DNA of 49,051 nucleotides from Cnuella takakiae (GCF_001953305.1 NZ_MTFE01000010.1:4577966-4627016); one strand, 5' to 3'. Numbered from the stretch's first letter, positions 34,039 to 44,087 are shown. Notes: generated by a model from the letters alone, not told the origin. Translations and numbers: made by a program.

Positions 34039-35457
34039 CTAGCTCCACTGCGTGTGAAAAATTCCCTCGCGGTCAACCCTTTCGTACGTGTGTGCGCCAA
34101 AATAGTCGCGCTGCGCCTGTATCAGGTTGGTGGGCAGGGTCTCGGTGCGGTAGGCATCGAAATAAGCCAGCGAAGCCATAAAGGCGGGCATGGCAATGCC
34201 CTTGTCAATGGCCAGCTTCAGCACGGAGCGGATATCCTGCTGGCGCACCAGCAGGTCGGCGCCAATGGCGGGATCGAGCAGGATGTTGCGCAGGGCGGGA
34301 TTCTTTTCAAAAGCCGCGCGGATATCGGTCAAACAGGCTGCACGGATGATACAGCCGCCACGCCAGATGCGGGCCACCGTTGCCAGGTTCAGCTCGTAGT
34401 TATAGGTTTCGGAAGCCACGGTCAGTTGCGCCAGGCCTTGCGCATAGGCGCTCATCATGGCAAAATAGAAGGCGTTGCGGGCCTGTTGCACCAGGGCTGC
34501 ACGGTCGGCTTCCGCCACCTGCGTCAGGGCACCGTTGGGCAGCAGTTTTGCTGCTTCCACCCTTTCTTCCTTGTATTTGGAAATATCGCGCATCAGCACC
34601 GACATGTCGATGGTAGGCACAGGCACCTGCAGGTCCATGGCGTTTTGCGAAGTCCACTTGCCGGTACCCTTTGAGCGGGCACGGTCGGAGATTACCTGCA
34701 CCATGGGCAGGCCGGTATGTTCATCGGTATGCTTGAGGATCTCACTGGTAATTTCAACGAGGAAGGACTGCAGTTCGGTATTGTTCCAGGTTTGGAAAAT
34801 GGCCTGCAGTTCGGTATCGGTAAAGCCGGCGCCACGTTTCAGCAGGTCGTAGATCTCGGCAATCAGCTGCATCACGCCGTACTCGATGCCGTTGTGTACC
34901 ATCTTCACGTAGTTGCCCGCCGAGCCATTGCCCAGGAACTCTACACAGGGTTCGCCGGCAACCTTGGCGGCCACGGCTTCAAAAATGGGACGCAGGCGCT
35001 CGTAGGCAGCACGGTTGCCACCGGGCATCATGCTGGGGCCAAAGCGGGCACCTTGTTCGCCACCCGAAATACCCATACCAAAGAAGTGGATACCACTGGC
35101 TTCCAGTTCGGCTACGCGGTGGTCGGTATCGGGGAAATAGGAGTTGCCACCGTCAATAACAATATCTCCGGCATCCAGCAGGGGCAGCAGCGAAGCAATG
35201 GCGGCGTCTACGGGTTTGCCGGCAGGCACCAGCAGCATGATGGCGCGGGGGCTACGCAGCGACTGTACAAAAACCTGCAGATCGGTAACACCCTGCACGG
35301 TGGTGCCGGGAGTGGCTTCCACGGAAACGGCGGCTGCTTTTAGGGGATCGAGGTCTAGGCCAATAACGGAAAAACCATGATCGGCGATGTTGAGCATGAG
35401 GTTACGTCCCATCACGCCCAATCCGACCATTCCGAAATCAAATTGTTGTTGGTTCAT
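34039..35457 (-). CDS. gnd: NADP-dependent 6-phosphogluconate dehydrogenase
   Basis: 472 residues, the usual decarboxylating form. It turns 6-phosphogluconate into ribulose-5-phosphate, CO2 and NADPH. Clear features are the coenzyme motif MVGLGVMGRNLMLNIADHGF, IIDGGNS-like IVIDGGNSYFPDT, the substrate region GISGGEQGARFGPSMMPGG, and KMVHNGIEYGVMQLIAE with the catalytic Lys. It is the first of three pentose phosphate genes in one direction (gnd, zwf, pgl). It is divergent from the SDR at 35856 across 400 bases. Confidence 0.96.
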   Translation of the reverse strand: MNQQQFDFGMVGLGVMGRNLMLNIADHGFSVIGLDLDPLKAAAVSVEATPGTTVQGVTDLQVFVQSLRSPRAIMLLVPAGKPVDAAIASLLPLLDAGDIVIDGGNSYFPDTDHRVAELEASGIHFFGMGISGGEQGARFGPSMMPGGNRAAYERLRPIFEAVAAKVAGEPCVEFLGNGSAGNYVKMVHNGIEYGVMQLIAEIYDLLKRGAGFTDTELQAIFQTWNNTELQSFLVEITSEILKHTDEHTGLPMVQVISDRARSKGTGKWTSQNAMDLQVPVPTIDMSVLMRDISKYKEERVEAAKLLPNGALTQVAEADRAALVQQARNAFYFAMMSAYAQGLAQLTVASETYNYELNLATVARIWRGGCIIRAACLTDIRAAFEKNPALRNILLDPAIGADLLVRQQDIRSVLKLAIDKGIAMPAFMASLAYFDAYRTETLPTNLIQAQRDYFGAHTYERVDREGIFHTQWS

Positions 35458-35855
35458 TCGTTCGTTCTTTACGGTGACTGGGCGGCAAAGGTACAGCCCG
35501 GTGTCAATGCGGTGTTTAAGATGTTTTCCTTAGCTGCCCGAAAAAGAAGGATGGAAAGGGCTGGCAGCAACCGGATGTAGGGGTAAATATAAACCCATAT
35601 ATCGCTTCCCGTTTAATAAGCGGACCTGTTTTTTACGCAAACGTTACCAAAAACCACTGTTTTTTAAACAAGACACAAGCGCAACAACCCTATTTTAAAC
35701 ATCATTTAAAACATGAATCCTTTTTACCATACCCGGTTAAAGTAATGTTTGGCAGCGAAAGCCTGCCATTTCTTTTTTCTATCAGTTCATTGAAATTCTT
35801 GTTCACTTTACCGGGACATTTCCTCCGAAATTTGCCCTGCCTAAAACAATAAACC
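35458..35855. other. divergent promoter region of gnd and the SDR gene
   Basis: About 400 AT-rich bases between start codons facing away from each other, so promoters for both should lie here. I see no hairpin, RNA gene or clear consensus. Confidence 0.5.
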
Positions 35856-36572
35856 ATGGAATCACTACAAGGAAAAGTAGCGCTGGTAACCGGCGCAGGT
35901 AAAGGTATCGGGAAGGCCATCGCAACAGCCCTGGCTAAGGAAGGCGCACATGTGGGCCTGGTGGCCCGCACCGAAAAAGACGTACAGCAACTGGCGGAAG
36001 CACTGAAAGCCCTGGGTGTGCAGGCAGCATATGCCACCGCCGATATAAGCGATCGTACAGCCGTGGAAGCCGCCGTACAAGCCATTGAAAACAGCCTCGG
36101 CCCCATCGATATTTTGATCAACAATGCCGGCACCGGCACCTTCGGCAAGTTCCTGGAACTGGAACCCGAAGTATGGGAACAGCAGATCAGGGTCAACCTG
36201 TTTGGTGTTTACTATGCTACCCGTGCAGTACTCCCGTCCATGATTGAGCGCAAAACCGGCGATATCGTAAACATCTCCTCCACTGCAGGCAAGTCGGGCA
36301 GTGCGGTAACCAGCGCCTACAGCGCTTCCAAGTTTGGAGTTTTTGGATTAAGCGAAAGCCTGATGCAGGAAGTACGCAAACACAATATCCGCGTTACGGC
36401 CCTTGCACCCAGCACCATCGTTACAGACCTGGCCCAAAGCGCCAACCTCATCACCGGCGATCCCGAACGCGTGATGCACCCCGAAGATTTTGCCGAACTG
36501 GTGATCGCACAGTTGAAGTTAAACAGAAGGGTGCTGGTGAAAGAAGCAAGTATTTTTTCCACGAATCCGTAA
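35856..36572 (+). CDS. short-chain dehydrogenase, 3-oxoacyl-ACP-reductase-like
   Basis: 238 residues with every classical SDR element: [12 protein letters not shown] (10-21 or so), NNAGTG, the catalytic Ser in [11 protein letters not shown], and [10 protein letters not shown] with Tyr-xxx-Lys. It is closest in form to FabG-like reductases and to the 3-ketoacyl-(acyl-carrier-protein) reductases widely annotated in Bacteroidota. The true substrate is unknown, as no fatty-acid genes are near. It is cytoplasmic. It ends 84 bases before a bidirectional terminator shared with the convergent LytTR regulator. Confidence 0.92.
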   Translation: MESLQGKVALVTGAGKGIGKAIATALAKEGAHVGLVARTEKDVQQLAEALKALGVQAAYATADISDRTAVEAAVQAIENSLGPIDILINNAGTGTFGKFLELEPEVWEQQIRVNLFGVYYATRAVLPSMIERKTGDIVNISSTAGKSGSAVTSAYSASKFGVFGLSESLMQEVRKHNIRVTALAPSTIVTDLAQSANLITGDPERVMHPEDFAELVIAQLKLNRRVLVKEASIFSTNP

Positions 36573-36573
36573 G

Positions 36574-36619
36574 GGAGCTGCAAGCTGTTAGCTTCAAGCT
36601 ATTAGCTGCAAGCTGCAAG
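36574..36619. repeat. AGCTGCAAGC word-repeat tract
   Basis: GAGCTGCAAGCTGTTAGCTT and GCTGCAAGCTGCAAG words follow the SDR stop codon. Each word, AGCTGCAAGCT or TTAGCTGC, is partly self-complementary. Confidence 0.6.
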
Positions 36620-36655
36620 TGGAGCCAAACACCAAGTGATCATTTGCATGGATAA

Positions 36656-36692
36656 AAAAAGAAATAGCTGCCATGTGCAGCTATTTCTTTTT
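36656..36692. terminator. bidirectional intrinsic terminator
   Basis: AAAAAGAAATAGCTGC (36656-36671) pairs perfectly with GCAGCTATTTCTTTTT (36677-36692) around CATGT. It serves the convergent SDR (plus) and LytTR regulator (minus) genes. Confidence 0.9.
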
Positions 36693-36717
36693 GGAATTGA
36701 TACTATGCGTGAAAAGA

Positions 36718-37407
36718 TTAGCGGCCCGCAGGCTGCAAAGCCTGAAGCAAGCCTTTGTAATAAGCTTCACTTACAGGCAATAGCTGCCCGCCGATCTGCA
36801 CCCCTGTGCGGTCGGCTTTTTGGATATGCGTGGTGGATACCAGGAAAGACCGGTGGATGCGAACAAACCGTGCCGCAGGCACCCAGTTGACGGCTTCGGC
36901 AAAGGTGCTGCGCGATAAAACTTTTCGATCCTTGAGCACAAAGCTTACATAGTTGCCGGTGGCTTCCAGGTACAGTATTTCATCAAAAAACACCTTTACC
37001 TGCTCCGAGCCCGTTTTGACAAACAGGTGGTCGGCCGCTTCAGTGGCGTTCCGGAAATTGTACAACTCGTAGGCCTTGTTGCAGGCCTTTACAAAACGGG
37101 CCAGCGAAAAAGGCTTGAGGAGGTAATCGATGGCATCCATCTCGAAGCTGGTAACGGCATGTTCGCTATAGGCAGTGGTAAACACCAGCAGGGGCTTGCG
37201 CGAAAGGCTGTTGTAAAAATCAATACCCGATATATCCGGCATTTTGATATCCAGGAAGATCAGGTCCACCGGTTCTTTCTGCAGGTAGTCCATAGCAGCA
37301 AAGGCATCAGTGAATGCTGCCTTCAGTTCCAGAAAGGGCACTTTGGCGGCATGTGCCCGCACCACTTCCAGGGCAATGGGTTCGTCGTCAACAACAATGG
37401 CTTTCAT
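36718..37407 (-). CDS. LytTR-family response regulator
   Basis: 229 residues. The receiver domain has the acidic pair Asp7-Asp8 in AIVVDDEPIAL and the phospho-acceptor Asp53 in LIFLDIKMPD. The C-terminal half (about 130-229) is a LytTR DNA-binding domain with ILYLEATGNYV, the FVRIHRSFLVS motif and LPVSEAYYKGLLQAL. It is the partner of the kinase 115 bases upstream. The ATG at 37407 is preferred over an adjacent GTG at 37410. In Bacteroidota such pairs often control nearby transport or surface genes; the exported sugar-oxidation genes just upstream on the same strand are candidate targets. No direct-repeat LytTR site could be picked out. Confidence 0.93.
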   Translation of the reverse strand: MKAIVVDDEPIALEVVRAHAAKVPFLELKAAFTDAFAAMDYLQKEPVDLIFLDIKMPDISGIDFYNSLSRKPLLVFTTAYSEHAVTSFEMDAIDYLLKPFSLARFVKACNKAYELYNFRNATEAADHLFVKTGSEQVKVFFDEILYLEATGNYVSFVLKDRKVLSRSTFAEAVNWVPAARFVRIHRSFLVSTTHIQKADRTGVQIGGQLLPVSEAYYKGLLQALQPAGR

Positions 37408-37522
37408 CACAAGATTTTAAACAAACAGGATACTATTACCGGCGCACAAATTAAGAAAGCTTGACCAGCCCGAACGGACAGCTACAAATATTTGGACCCG
37501 CTCCTGTCCGCCCGGCGGTCGC

Positions 37523-39067
37523 TTATTTCTTCCCGCCAGCCAATTCTATCACGAGGTGCACAAAGAAGTCGCGTGCATTTTCCCGTATCAGCAGTTCATG
37601 TTTCCCTGGATACAACAGCTGCAGGCGCTGCCTTACGTTGGCCAGCCCGATACCGCCATGGTACTGCTCCGGGTCGTGCAGGGGCCGCGGGTGCTTGCTA
37701 TTGTACACATCAAAATACAGGCTGTTTTCTTTTACTTCCAGCGACACTTTGATATAGGAAGGTTCGCGCAGGCTGATGCCATGCTTGAATGCATTTTCAA
37801 TAAAAGGAATGAGCAGCATGGGTGCCACCTGGAGGTGCGGCATGATGCCGGGTTGTATATCCACCTGTATGTTGATATCGGGGCTCGACTGGGTACGGAG
37901 CTTTTGCAGGCTGATGTAGTTATTGAGGTAGTCAACATCCCGAACCAGCGCTATTTTTTCCTGCATATTTTCGTGCAGCATAAAGCGCATCATATCGCCC
38001 AGCATCTGCGAAGCCTCGGCAGTGCGCTCCGCTCCTTCCTGCAGTGCGGTACCGTAAATGGTATTAAGCGCATTGAATAAGAAATGCGGGTTGATCTGGG
38101 AGCGCAGGAGGTCGAGGTTGGCAGCCGATGTTCCCAACTCTTTTTTAAGGGCATATAATTCTTCCTTGCCTTTGATTTGCCTTTTAAACATCGTCCAGGC
38201 AGCCGGCGCCACCACCAAAAATTGTATCAGGGCGTTCACCAAGGCAACACCAAAGCCATCATCTTCATCATCGAGGATATTGACCACAACAAATGCCACC
38301 AAGGCAAAAGCAAATATGCACAGCGGCAGCACCCGCACCATATAGCTCAGGAAGGGCCTTTTGCGGGCGTAGGCTGCAGGTATGAGGGTGCCAAAGGAAT
38401 AATTGTAAAGCAAAACCGCATTGGGCAAGCCGAAAAACCATAAGAAAAACAGTTCAGGTGCATGTATAGTCAGGAGAAAAAAACCAACAATTGCCCATAA
38501 CACAACCAACAGCAGTTTTTCGCGGCTAATAGTATTACCTGCCCACCAGTTACGCAAAAAAGGGAGCAGCACCCATGCACAGAAATACCGCACCATCAGG
38601 TAAGCAATAAAGAACAAGGCCATTTGAAAAGTCAACAGAAAGGATTCCTGGACCAGTTGTACAAAAGCTGCAGCCTTATTGGGCGGCGCAATCACCAGGT
38701 ATTGTTTCAGGTAAAATTGCGAGAGCAGGATGACAGCAAAAGCACCCAGTACCAGGCTAGCAGCCAGCCAGTACTGCCGGCTTTTTTCCTCATTGCGAAT
38801 GATGCGGGGCACCACCCTGAAGTTGAGCAGGGAAAAAGCAAAGAAAAGATAACAGGCACGTACCAGGAAGGGCAGCACATAATTCTGGTAATAGTTGAAC
38901 CCTACATTAGCCACTTCAAAATCCTGCCGGTTGGGTGCGTACCAGTTGCCATCGGCCCCGGAAATGGCAGGGGCAAGAAAAGTCATCAGGGAAATAATAA
39001 AAACGGCGGTGATGGTCCACAACTCAATAGCTGCGCCATTTATTCTTTTCAGACCGGCTTCTTTCAT
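37523..39067 (-). CDS. LytS/YehU-type membrane sensor histidine kinase
   Basis: 514 residues. The N-terminal two thirds carry about seven hydrophobic helices (for example ITAVFIISLMTFLAPAISG and FAFALVAFVVVNIL). The C-terminal part is the His_kinase (LytS) type: the phospho-acceptor His328 in RSQINPHFLFNALNTIYG and the ATPase segment LLIPFIENAFKHGIS, then GGIGLANVRQRL. It has no PAS or HAMP element; the ligand is sensed in or by the membrane segment. It sits immediately upstream of its LytTR regulator. Spacing and order are those of a two-gene operon. Confidence 0.93.
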   Translation of the reverse strand: MKEAGLKRINGAAIELWTITAVFIISLMTFLAPAISGADGNWYAPNRQDFEVANVGFNYYQNYVLPFLVRACYLFFAFSLLNFRVVPRIIRNEEKSRQYWLAASLVLGAFAVILLSQFYLKQYLVIAPPNKAAAFVQLVQESFLLTFQMALFFIAYLMVRYFCAWVLLPFLRNWWAGNTISREKLLLVVLWAIVGFFLLTIHAPELFFLWFFGLPNAVLLYNYSFGTLIPAAYARKRPFLSYMVRVLPLCIFAFALVAFVVVNILDDEDDGFGVALVNALIQFLVVAPAAWTMFKRQIKGKEELYALKKELGTSAANLDLLRSQINPHFLFNALNTIYGTALQEGAERTAEASQMLGDMMRFMLHENMQEKIALVRDVDYLNNYISLQKLRTQSSPDINIQVDIQPGIMPHLQVAPMLLIPFIENAFKHGISLREPSYIKVSLEVKENSLYFDVYNSKHPRPLHDPEQYHGGIGLANVRQRLQLLYPGKHELLIRENARDFFVHLVIELAGGKK

Positions 39068-39171
39068 ATTGAATACTTAGTGCTGCAATGTTAGGAAGGG
39101 CAGGAACCTTTTACCTTAACAATGTGTCCAAATATCCGTTTAGCGTGACCAATCACCCCTTTACAAATACA

Positions 39172-40530
39172 TCAGCCTTTCCGGGCTTCCAGGATTTTTA
39201 TACAATTACTTAGCGACCGGAAATTGTGATAGGTTGCTTTCCAGATATGCGCCTTGTTACCGGTGCGGCGCTCGGGTTCTTTGTCCAGGCCTTCTTCGTA
39301 CCAGTCGCCGTACTGGTGGTCGATCAGGTAGGTTTGGGCATATTGCCACAGCTGGACGAACTTTCCAGCATAGTCCAGTGGATCATCCGGATAAAGCCGG
39401 GAACATATGAGTAAGGTATTGAGCCCTTCGGCCTGGGCCCACCAGTTCTTGCTATCCTTGATGATGGTAATGGCGGTATCGCCGGGAAAATAATAGCCCT
39501 GGTCGTAAAACCCGCCCAAAGCTTTATCCCAGCCGATGCGCAGGGAATGATCCACCATCTCTTTACCCTTGCGCAGCACATCGGCATGGCGGTAGTTGCC
39601 AACGGCTTCGGAAGCTTCCATCATCAGGTAGGCTGTTTCCACATCATGGCCAAAGGAAACATGGTCCACGTTGCGGTGCTGCAGGATGCCTTCACGGCCT
39701 TTATCCCGGAAAGTAACAGGCTTCCATTCGGGGGTAAGAAACAATTGCAGGTAGCCTTTTGGCTGTATGATTTTATCCAGCAGCAGGTCGAGCATTTCCT
39801 GCACCCTTGTTTTCACCAGCGGATCGGGCCACACATGGTAGAGTTCGGTAAAAGCTTCCAACAGGTGGATGGAAGAATTCTGATCCTTATAGCCCAGTGT
39901 GGAAGTGGAAGGTGTTTGTGCATTGCGAACGGCAGGTTTGCCATCCTGGCGGAGATTTTGAAAATACCCTTTCGCCTTTGCATCGTGGGTGTGTTGCTCC
40001 AGCCAGTAGAAGGCACGTTTTGCCAACCCCAATGCACCCGTATCTTTCGATACAGCATAGTAAGCTGCCAGGCCGTAAATACCGAAGGCATGGCCATAAG
40101 CTTCTTTCATATCGCTCTTCACCTTGCCATCCCTGCTTACCAGGTTGTGAAAGCCGCCGTTTTCCTGATCCCACATCCTGTCGCGCAAAAACAGGTAGCC
40201 ATGTTTTGCCATGGGCAGGTAACGCTCATCTTTGTAAAACGCTGTCGCCTTTGCCGTTGACCAGATATGGCGGGCCTGCGTAACAATCATCTTATCCTGT
40301 GCACCCACGGGTTGCCAGTTGTAGGAAAAGGTGCTGAGATAACCACCATACTGCGTATCAATATTGCGGGGGTAAGAATGATCCAGCAGTCCTTCTTTTG
40401 CGGCATACCGCATCTGCGGCAGGATGCTGTCGGGGATGGCACCGGGCTGCGCAACAGCACTATAAAACTGGGTAGTAAAACAAATGGATAAAGCAAGTTG
40501 TACCAACCGGCTAAAAAGCGGAAAAGGCAT
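39172..40530 (-). CDS. exported AGE-family (N-acylglucosamine 2-epimerase-like) enzyme
   Basis: 452 residues from the ATG at 40530, which starts a Sec signal peptide (FSRLVQLALSICFTTQFYSAVAQ). The mature protein is an (alpha/alpha)6 barrel of the AGE superfamily: QARHIWSTAKATAFY, AYGHAFGIYGLAAYYAVS, and the C-terminal NWWAQAEGLNTLL with the usual His/Trp-lined pocket. Relatives are cellobiose and mannobiose 2-epimerase, N-acylglucosamine 2-epimerase and aldose-ketose isomerases. Its leader puts it in the periplasm or at the outer membrane, matching the other exported enzymes in the run 40672-47201. It is the last gene of that run; the NTF2-like gene is 141 bases upstream. Substrate unknown. 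Confidence 0.87.
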   Translation of the reverse strand: MPFPLFSRLVQLALSICFTTQFYSAVAQPGAIPDSILPQMRYAAKEGLLDHSYPRNIDTQYGGYLSTFSYNWQPVGAQDKMIVTQARHIWSTAKATAFYKDERYLPMAKHGYLFLRDRMWDQENGGFHNLVSRDGKVKSDMKEAYGHAFGIYGLAAYYAVSKDTGALGLAKRAFYWLEQHTHDAKAKGYFQNLRQDGKPAVRNAQTPSTSTLGYKDQNSSIHLLEAFTELYHVWPDPLVKTRVQEMLDLLLDKIIQPKGYLQLFLTPEWKPVTFRDKGREGILQHRNVDHVSFGHDVETAYLMMEASEAVGNYRHADVLRKGKEMVDHSLRIGWDKALGGFYDQGYYFPGDTAITIIKDSKNWWAQAEGLNTLLICSRLYPDDPLDYAGKFVQLWQYAQTYLIDHQYGDWYEEGLDKEPERRTGNKAHIWKATYHNFRSLSNCIKILEARKG

Positions 40531-40671
40531 GGCAATCGTTGTTGAATGGTGAGCGCAATCAGACGTCTTTCCCCAGGTGTCTATCATGGCGCAAGCAAAT
40601 AACGGAACCCAGGAAAAAGAACAGGCAGAAACTATCCTTTGGCTAAGCATGCCATCACCCCTGCGGCCTTC

Positions 40672-41100
40672 CTATTGCACTTTCACGGCCTGGCGTGCCA
40701 GCAGCTTCCATTGCTTTTTATCTTTTACCCAAACCAGCAGTACATGCAGCTTTACATCGCCGGGCTTGCCCCCATCTACAGTTTGACCGGTGAGCAGGTG
40801 GCGCACCAGTGCGGTATTGTTGGCAATGGTGATCTGCTGGTTGTCGAGGTTCATGCTTTTAAAGTCGGACCTGCCGCTGGCCAGCGCACTGATATAAGCG
40901 GCCTTGTCTTCGATCTTGCCACTGGAGTGGCCATAACTCAGGCCGGGCATGGTGATGCGGTCGAGCACTGCGCTATCGGCATCAATCATGGCCTGCCGCA
41001 GGGTTTCTACCGCCCTGGCTACATCGGCTTCGTCTTTTGTTTGGGCAAACAATACATTGGTGGCAAACAGCAAGGCAAAAAACAACAGGTTCTGCTTCAT
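40672..41100 (-). CDS. secreted NTF2/SnoaL-like (DUF4440-type) protein
   Basis: 142 residues with signal peptide MKQNLLFFALLFATNVLFAQ. The mature part fits the small NTF2-like alpha+beta cone: AVETLRQAMIDADSAVLDRI, then MPGLSYGHSSGKIEDKAAYI, ending in LLVWVKDKKQWKLLARQAVK. Members bind small ligands or are SnoaL-type cyclases and dehydratases, but most are uncharacterised. It lies 47 bases downstream of the symporter gene, likely in the same operon, and probably supports the periplasmic pathway in an unknown way. Confidence 0.88.
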   Translation of the reverse strand: MKQNLLFFALLFATNVLFAQTKDEADVARAVETLRQAMIDADSAVLDRITMPGLSYGHSSGKIEDKAAYISALASGRSDFKSMNLDNQQITIANNTALVRHLLTGQTVDGGKPGDVKLHVLLVWVKDKKQWKLLARQAVKVQ

Positions 41101-41147
41101 CAGTAAAACGGGGTTAGGTAAGTGTTGATGTATCCACGAATATAGGT

Positions 41148-42302
41148 TCAGCTTTTCACTTCACTTACCTGTGGTATCGTGGGTTGCGCAAGGGCACTAT
41201 TCTGTACCTCGGGTTTTGGTTCATCCTTTGGGGGGCGGTTGTGCCACCAGCTTGCCAGCGAGGAGCCGGTAATATTCATCAGCGGGCCAAAAATGGCAGG
41301 CGCCAGGCCCACAGTTGCGATCTTGCCCATTTCCTTGGCAAGGCCGGAAGCAAGACCACCGTTCTGCATGCCCACTTCAATGGCAATGGTGCGGCAATCG
41401 CGTTCGCTCATGCGAAACAGCCTGCCCGACCAGTAGCCCAGCAGGTATCCAAAAAGATTGTGCACCAGCACCACACCAATCAGCGCGGGTCCTATCTGCA
41501 ACAGGCTATCCCTGCCCGCCGCCGTGATGATGACAATGATAAAGGCAATGCCAAACATCGATACCAGGGGCATCACCCTGTTAAGCCATCCTGCCTTACC
41601 GCGCAGCAACCTGTTAACGGCAAGACCGGCGCCAATAGGAATGATCACCATCTTGATAATATCCCACATCATCTTTGTTACGTCAATTTCCACCAGGGCA
41701 CCAGCCAGCATTTTCATCAGCACAGGGGTAACAAAAGGCGCCAGCAAGGTAGTGACTGAAGTAATGGTAATAGACAGTGCGAGGTTGGCCTTTGCCAGGT
41801 ACGACATTACATTGGAAGCCATCCCACTGGGCGAACAGCCGATCAGCACGATGCCTGCTGCAATCTCTGGGGGGAAATTGGTAAGGCTTGCCAGCGTGAA
41901 GCCAAGAAAAGGCATAATAACAAATTGGCTCGCTACGCCTATCACCACGCCCTTCGGCATCTTTACCACACCCACAAAATCCTGCATGCTCATGCTGGTA
42001 CCCATACCAAACATGATCAACTGTATCAGAGGGGTGATCAGCCCGGAGAGCTTGTAGCCTCCCCATTGCTGGAAATACTGCGGGTAATAAAGAGCCAGCG
42101 CTACGGCTGCAAAAATGATGATGGTAAATGAAAAGCCTTTGAGCGCATTGCTATACCTGAAAGCAAGCGCCAACCCCAGAAAGGCAGCCATCAACAGCCA
42201 GCCAGCCCATTGGTGCTGTTGCAGCAGGGTTACCGTTATAAAGGCAGCCAGGGCAACAAGTGCAATACCATAAAAAATCTTTGCATTTGAAGAAGCGGTC
42301 AT
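41148..42302 (-). CDS. BASS-family Na+-coupled transporter (bile acid:sodium symporter fold)
   Basis: 384 residues from the ATG at 42302, with about ten membrane helices. Conserved pieces are MFGMGTSMSMQDFVGVVKMP, GCSPSGMASNVMSYLAKANL with the crossover region, and RTIAIEVGMQNGGLASGLA, which is the second crossover with the Na+-site residues. Despite the family name, bacterial and plastid members carry keto-acids (pyruvate, pantoate) and other anions. In this position, after exported aldolases and a dehydratase, a 2-keto-acid or pyruvate symporter is the best reading. This is inference. An upstream extension of 19 codons is not needed. The C-terminus is a Pro/Lys-rich tail in the cytoplasm. 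Confidence 0.9.
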   Translation of the reverse strand: MTASSNAKIFYGIALVALAAFITVTLLQQHQWAGWLLMAAFLGLALAFRYSNALKGFSFTIIIFAAVALALYYPQYFQQWGGYKLSGLITPLIQLIMFGMGTSMSMQDFVGVVKMPKGVVIGVASQFVIMPFLGFTLASLTNFPPEIAAGIVLIGCSPSGMASNVMSYLAKANLALSITITSVTTLLAPFVTPVLMKMLAGALVEIDVTKMMWDIIKMVIIPIGAGLAVNRLLRGKAGWLNRVMPLVSMFGIAFIIVIITAAGRDSLLQIGPALIGVVLVHNLFGYLLGYWSGRLFRMSERDCRTIAIEVGMQNGGLASGLAKEMGKIATVGLAPAIFGPLMNITGSSLASWWHNRPPKDEPKPEVQNSALAQPTIPQVSEVKS

Positions 42303-42405
42303 ATGGAAAGAATAAATCGTTAGCGAGCAAGGATGCACTAAGGCAAAAAGATATGCCATGTTCCTTTGCCATAGTGCATGTAAAGCTTGTAGCCTAAAAA
42401 ATGCC

Positions 42406-43893
42406 TTAACTGAAAATACGGTCGTGCGAACGCTTGGTATCCCACTCGGTTGTAGGCGCGAAGTACGACTTGTCAGAAGGATGCAGGTGTGCCTTTACCA
42501 CATCGTCATTCAATTCAATACCAAGGCCCGGTGCCGTCAGCGGCAGGTTGGCAAAACCCTTGGTGATCAGTTTGCGGCCATCGGTAGTTTTTACCATATC
42601 CTCCCACCAGGGCAGGTCCACAGAGTGGTGCTCCAGTGCCAGGAAGTTTTGCGTGGCAGCGGCACAGTGCACGTTAGCCATAAACGATACCGGCGTGCCT
42701 GCCTGGTGCATGGCCATGGCAATACCATATTCTTCGGCATAGTCGCCAATGCGCTTGGTTTCGAGCAGGCCACCGGAAGAGGCCAGGTCGGGATGTACAA
42801 TATCCACGGCACGTGCATCAATGAGCGGCTTGAAATTCTTTAACAGGTAAATATCCTCGCCGGTAAGCGTTGGGGTTTCCAGTGCTGCGGTCATGGTTTT
42901 CCACTGGTCGGTATACTCCCACGACACGATATCTTCCAGCCAGGCAAGCCGGTATTTTTCCAGTGCCTTGCCCAGGCGGATGCCGTTGTTGTAATCGAAG
43001 TGACCATAGTGGTCGGTTGACAATGGGATCTCATATCCAATCATGCTTCGCACATTGGCTACAATTTCCTGGAGGTGTTCCAGGCCTTTATCCGTGATCT
43101 GGATCTGGGTAAAAGGATGCAGGGTATTGCTGTAAGCCATGTAGTTGTTGCCATCACCCCATTGCGCCAGGTCGCCCTTGGCATTTTGCCAGAATTTGGC
43201 GTTTACCAAAGTATCAGGCTTGCCCTTCAATTCCCCAACCGACACGTCCATCTTCAGCCAGGTATACCCCTGGTCGTTGATGCGGTAGTTGATCAGTTTC
43301 TTTTGCTCTTCGGGCGAACTGGCCTCAGGTGTATCGGCATAAAGGCGCACATTGTTGCGATAGCGGCCACCCAGCAACTGCCATGCGGGTACATTGTAGG
43401 CCTTACCTACAATATCCCAAAGGGCCATTTCTATGGCACATACACCACCAGCCTGGCGCGACTGTCCGCCAAACTGTTTGATCTTTTTAAAGATCATTTC
43501 CACGTTACAGGGGTTTTCGCCCAGCAGCCTGCTTTTCAGCATCAGGGCATAACGCTCGTCGGCACCGTCGCGCACTTCACCCAAACCATAAATACCCTGG
43601 TTGGTATCGATGCGGATGATGGCCGTGCGGCCCAGTACGGTGGTGACGCAGTACCGGATATCGGTAATCTTCAACTCGGAAGGAGCCGAGTAGCGACGCA
43701 CCTTTTGTGTGCTTTGTGCAATCACTTCTTCAACAGGTGCAAACAGGAGCGAACCACCCAGGGTGATGCCACCCAGCGCGGTTTTTTTCAGGAAGTTGCG
43801 GCGGGGGTTTTCCCGCTGTTCAACGGTTTCATTCTGGGTTGGCTCCGGATCCTTTAATCCAAGCCGGGCAAGCATTCGTTGTGATGGATTCAT
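42406..43893 (-). CDS. Tat-exported enolase-superfamily (mandelate racemase/muconate lactonising) dehydratase
   Basis: 495 residues. A 28-residue lead-in is followed by a twin-arginine signal PRRNFLKKTALGGITLGGSL, so the enzyme is exported after folding. The catalytic barrel has the MLE/MR layout: WLKMDVSVG (Lys), STDHYGHFDYNNG (Asp-His), AWLEDIVSWEY (Glu), TLTGEDIYL (Glu) and AMHQAGTPVSFMAN (His). That ligand set and the HQAGTP sequence point to acid-sugar dehydratases of the galactonate, gluconate or mannonate type, giving 2-keto-3-deoxy sugar acids. Family members without a leader are cytoplasmic. It lies between the Gfo dehydrogenase and the transporter, fitting oxidation then dehydration. 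Exact stereo-specificity cannot be read. Confidence 0.9.
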   Translation of the reverse strand: MNPSQRMLARLGLKDPEPTQNETVEQRENPRRNFLKKTALGGITLGGSLLFAPVEEVIAQSTQKVRRYSAPSELKITDIRYCVTTVLGRTAIIRIDTNQGIYGLGEVRDGADERYALMLKSRLLGENPCNVEMIFKKIKQFGGQSRQAGGVCAIEMALWDIVGKAYNVPAWQLLGGRYRNNVRLYADTPEASSPEEQKKLINYRINDQGYTWLKMDVSVGELKGKPDTLVNAKFWQNAKGDLAQWGDGNNYMAYSNTLHPFTQIQITDKGLEHLQEIVANVRSMIGYEIPLSTDHYGHFDYNNGIRLGKALEKYRLAWLEDIVSWEYTDQWKTMTAALETPTLTGEDIYLLKNFKPLIDARAVDIVHPDLASSGGLLETKRIGDYAEEYGIAMAMHQAGTPVSFMANVHCAAATQNFLALEHHSVDLPWWEDMVKTTDGRKLITKGFANLPLTAPGLGIELNDDVVKAHLHPSDKSYFAPTTEWDTKRSHDRIFS

Positions 43894-44087
43894 GATCTAA
43901 GGGATGGGTTGGTTTATTGACAATTGAAAATGCGATATGCCTGTTCCGGGTACCCGCTTTCGGCAAAGCCCCGTTTTTATGAAAGCAGCTTCAGCCAAAT
44001 AGTTTTGGGAAGCAAACAGTGATGCAGCAGCTTCATCAGAACTTTTATGCTAAACTGTTTGCCACAGCTGTTGCTAACCAGTGGTAT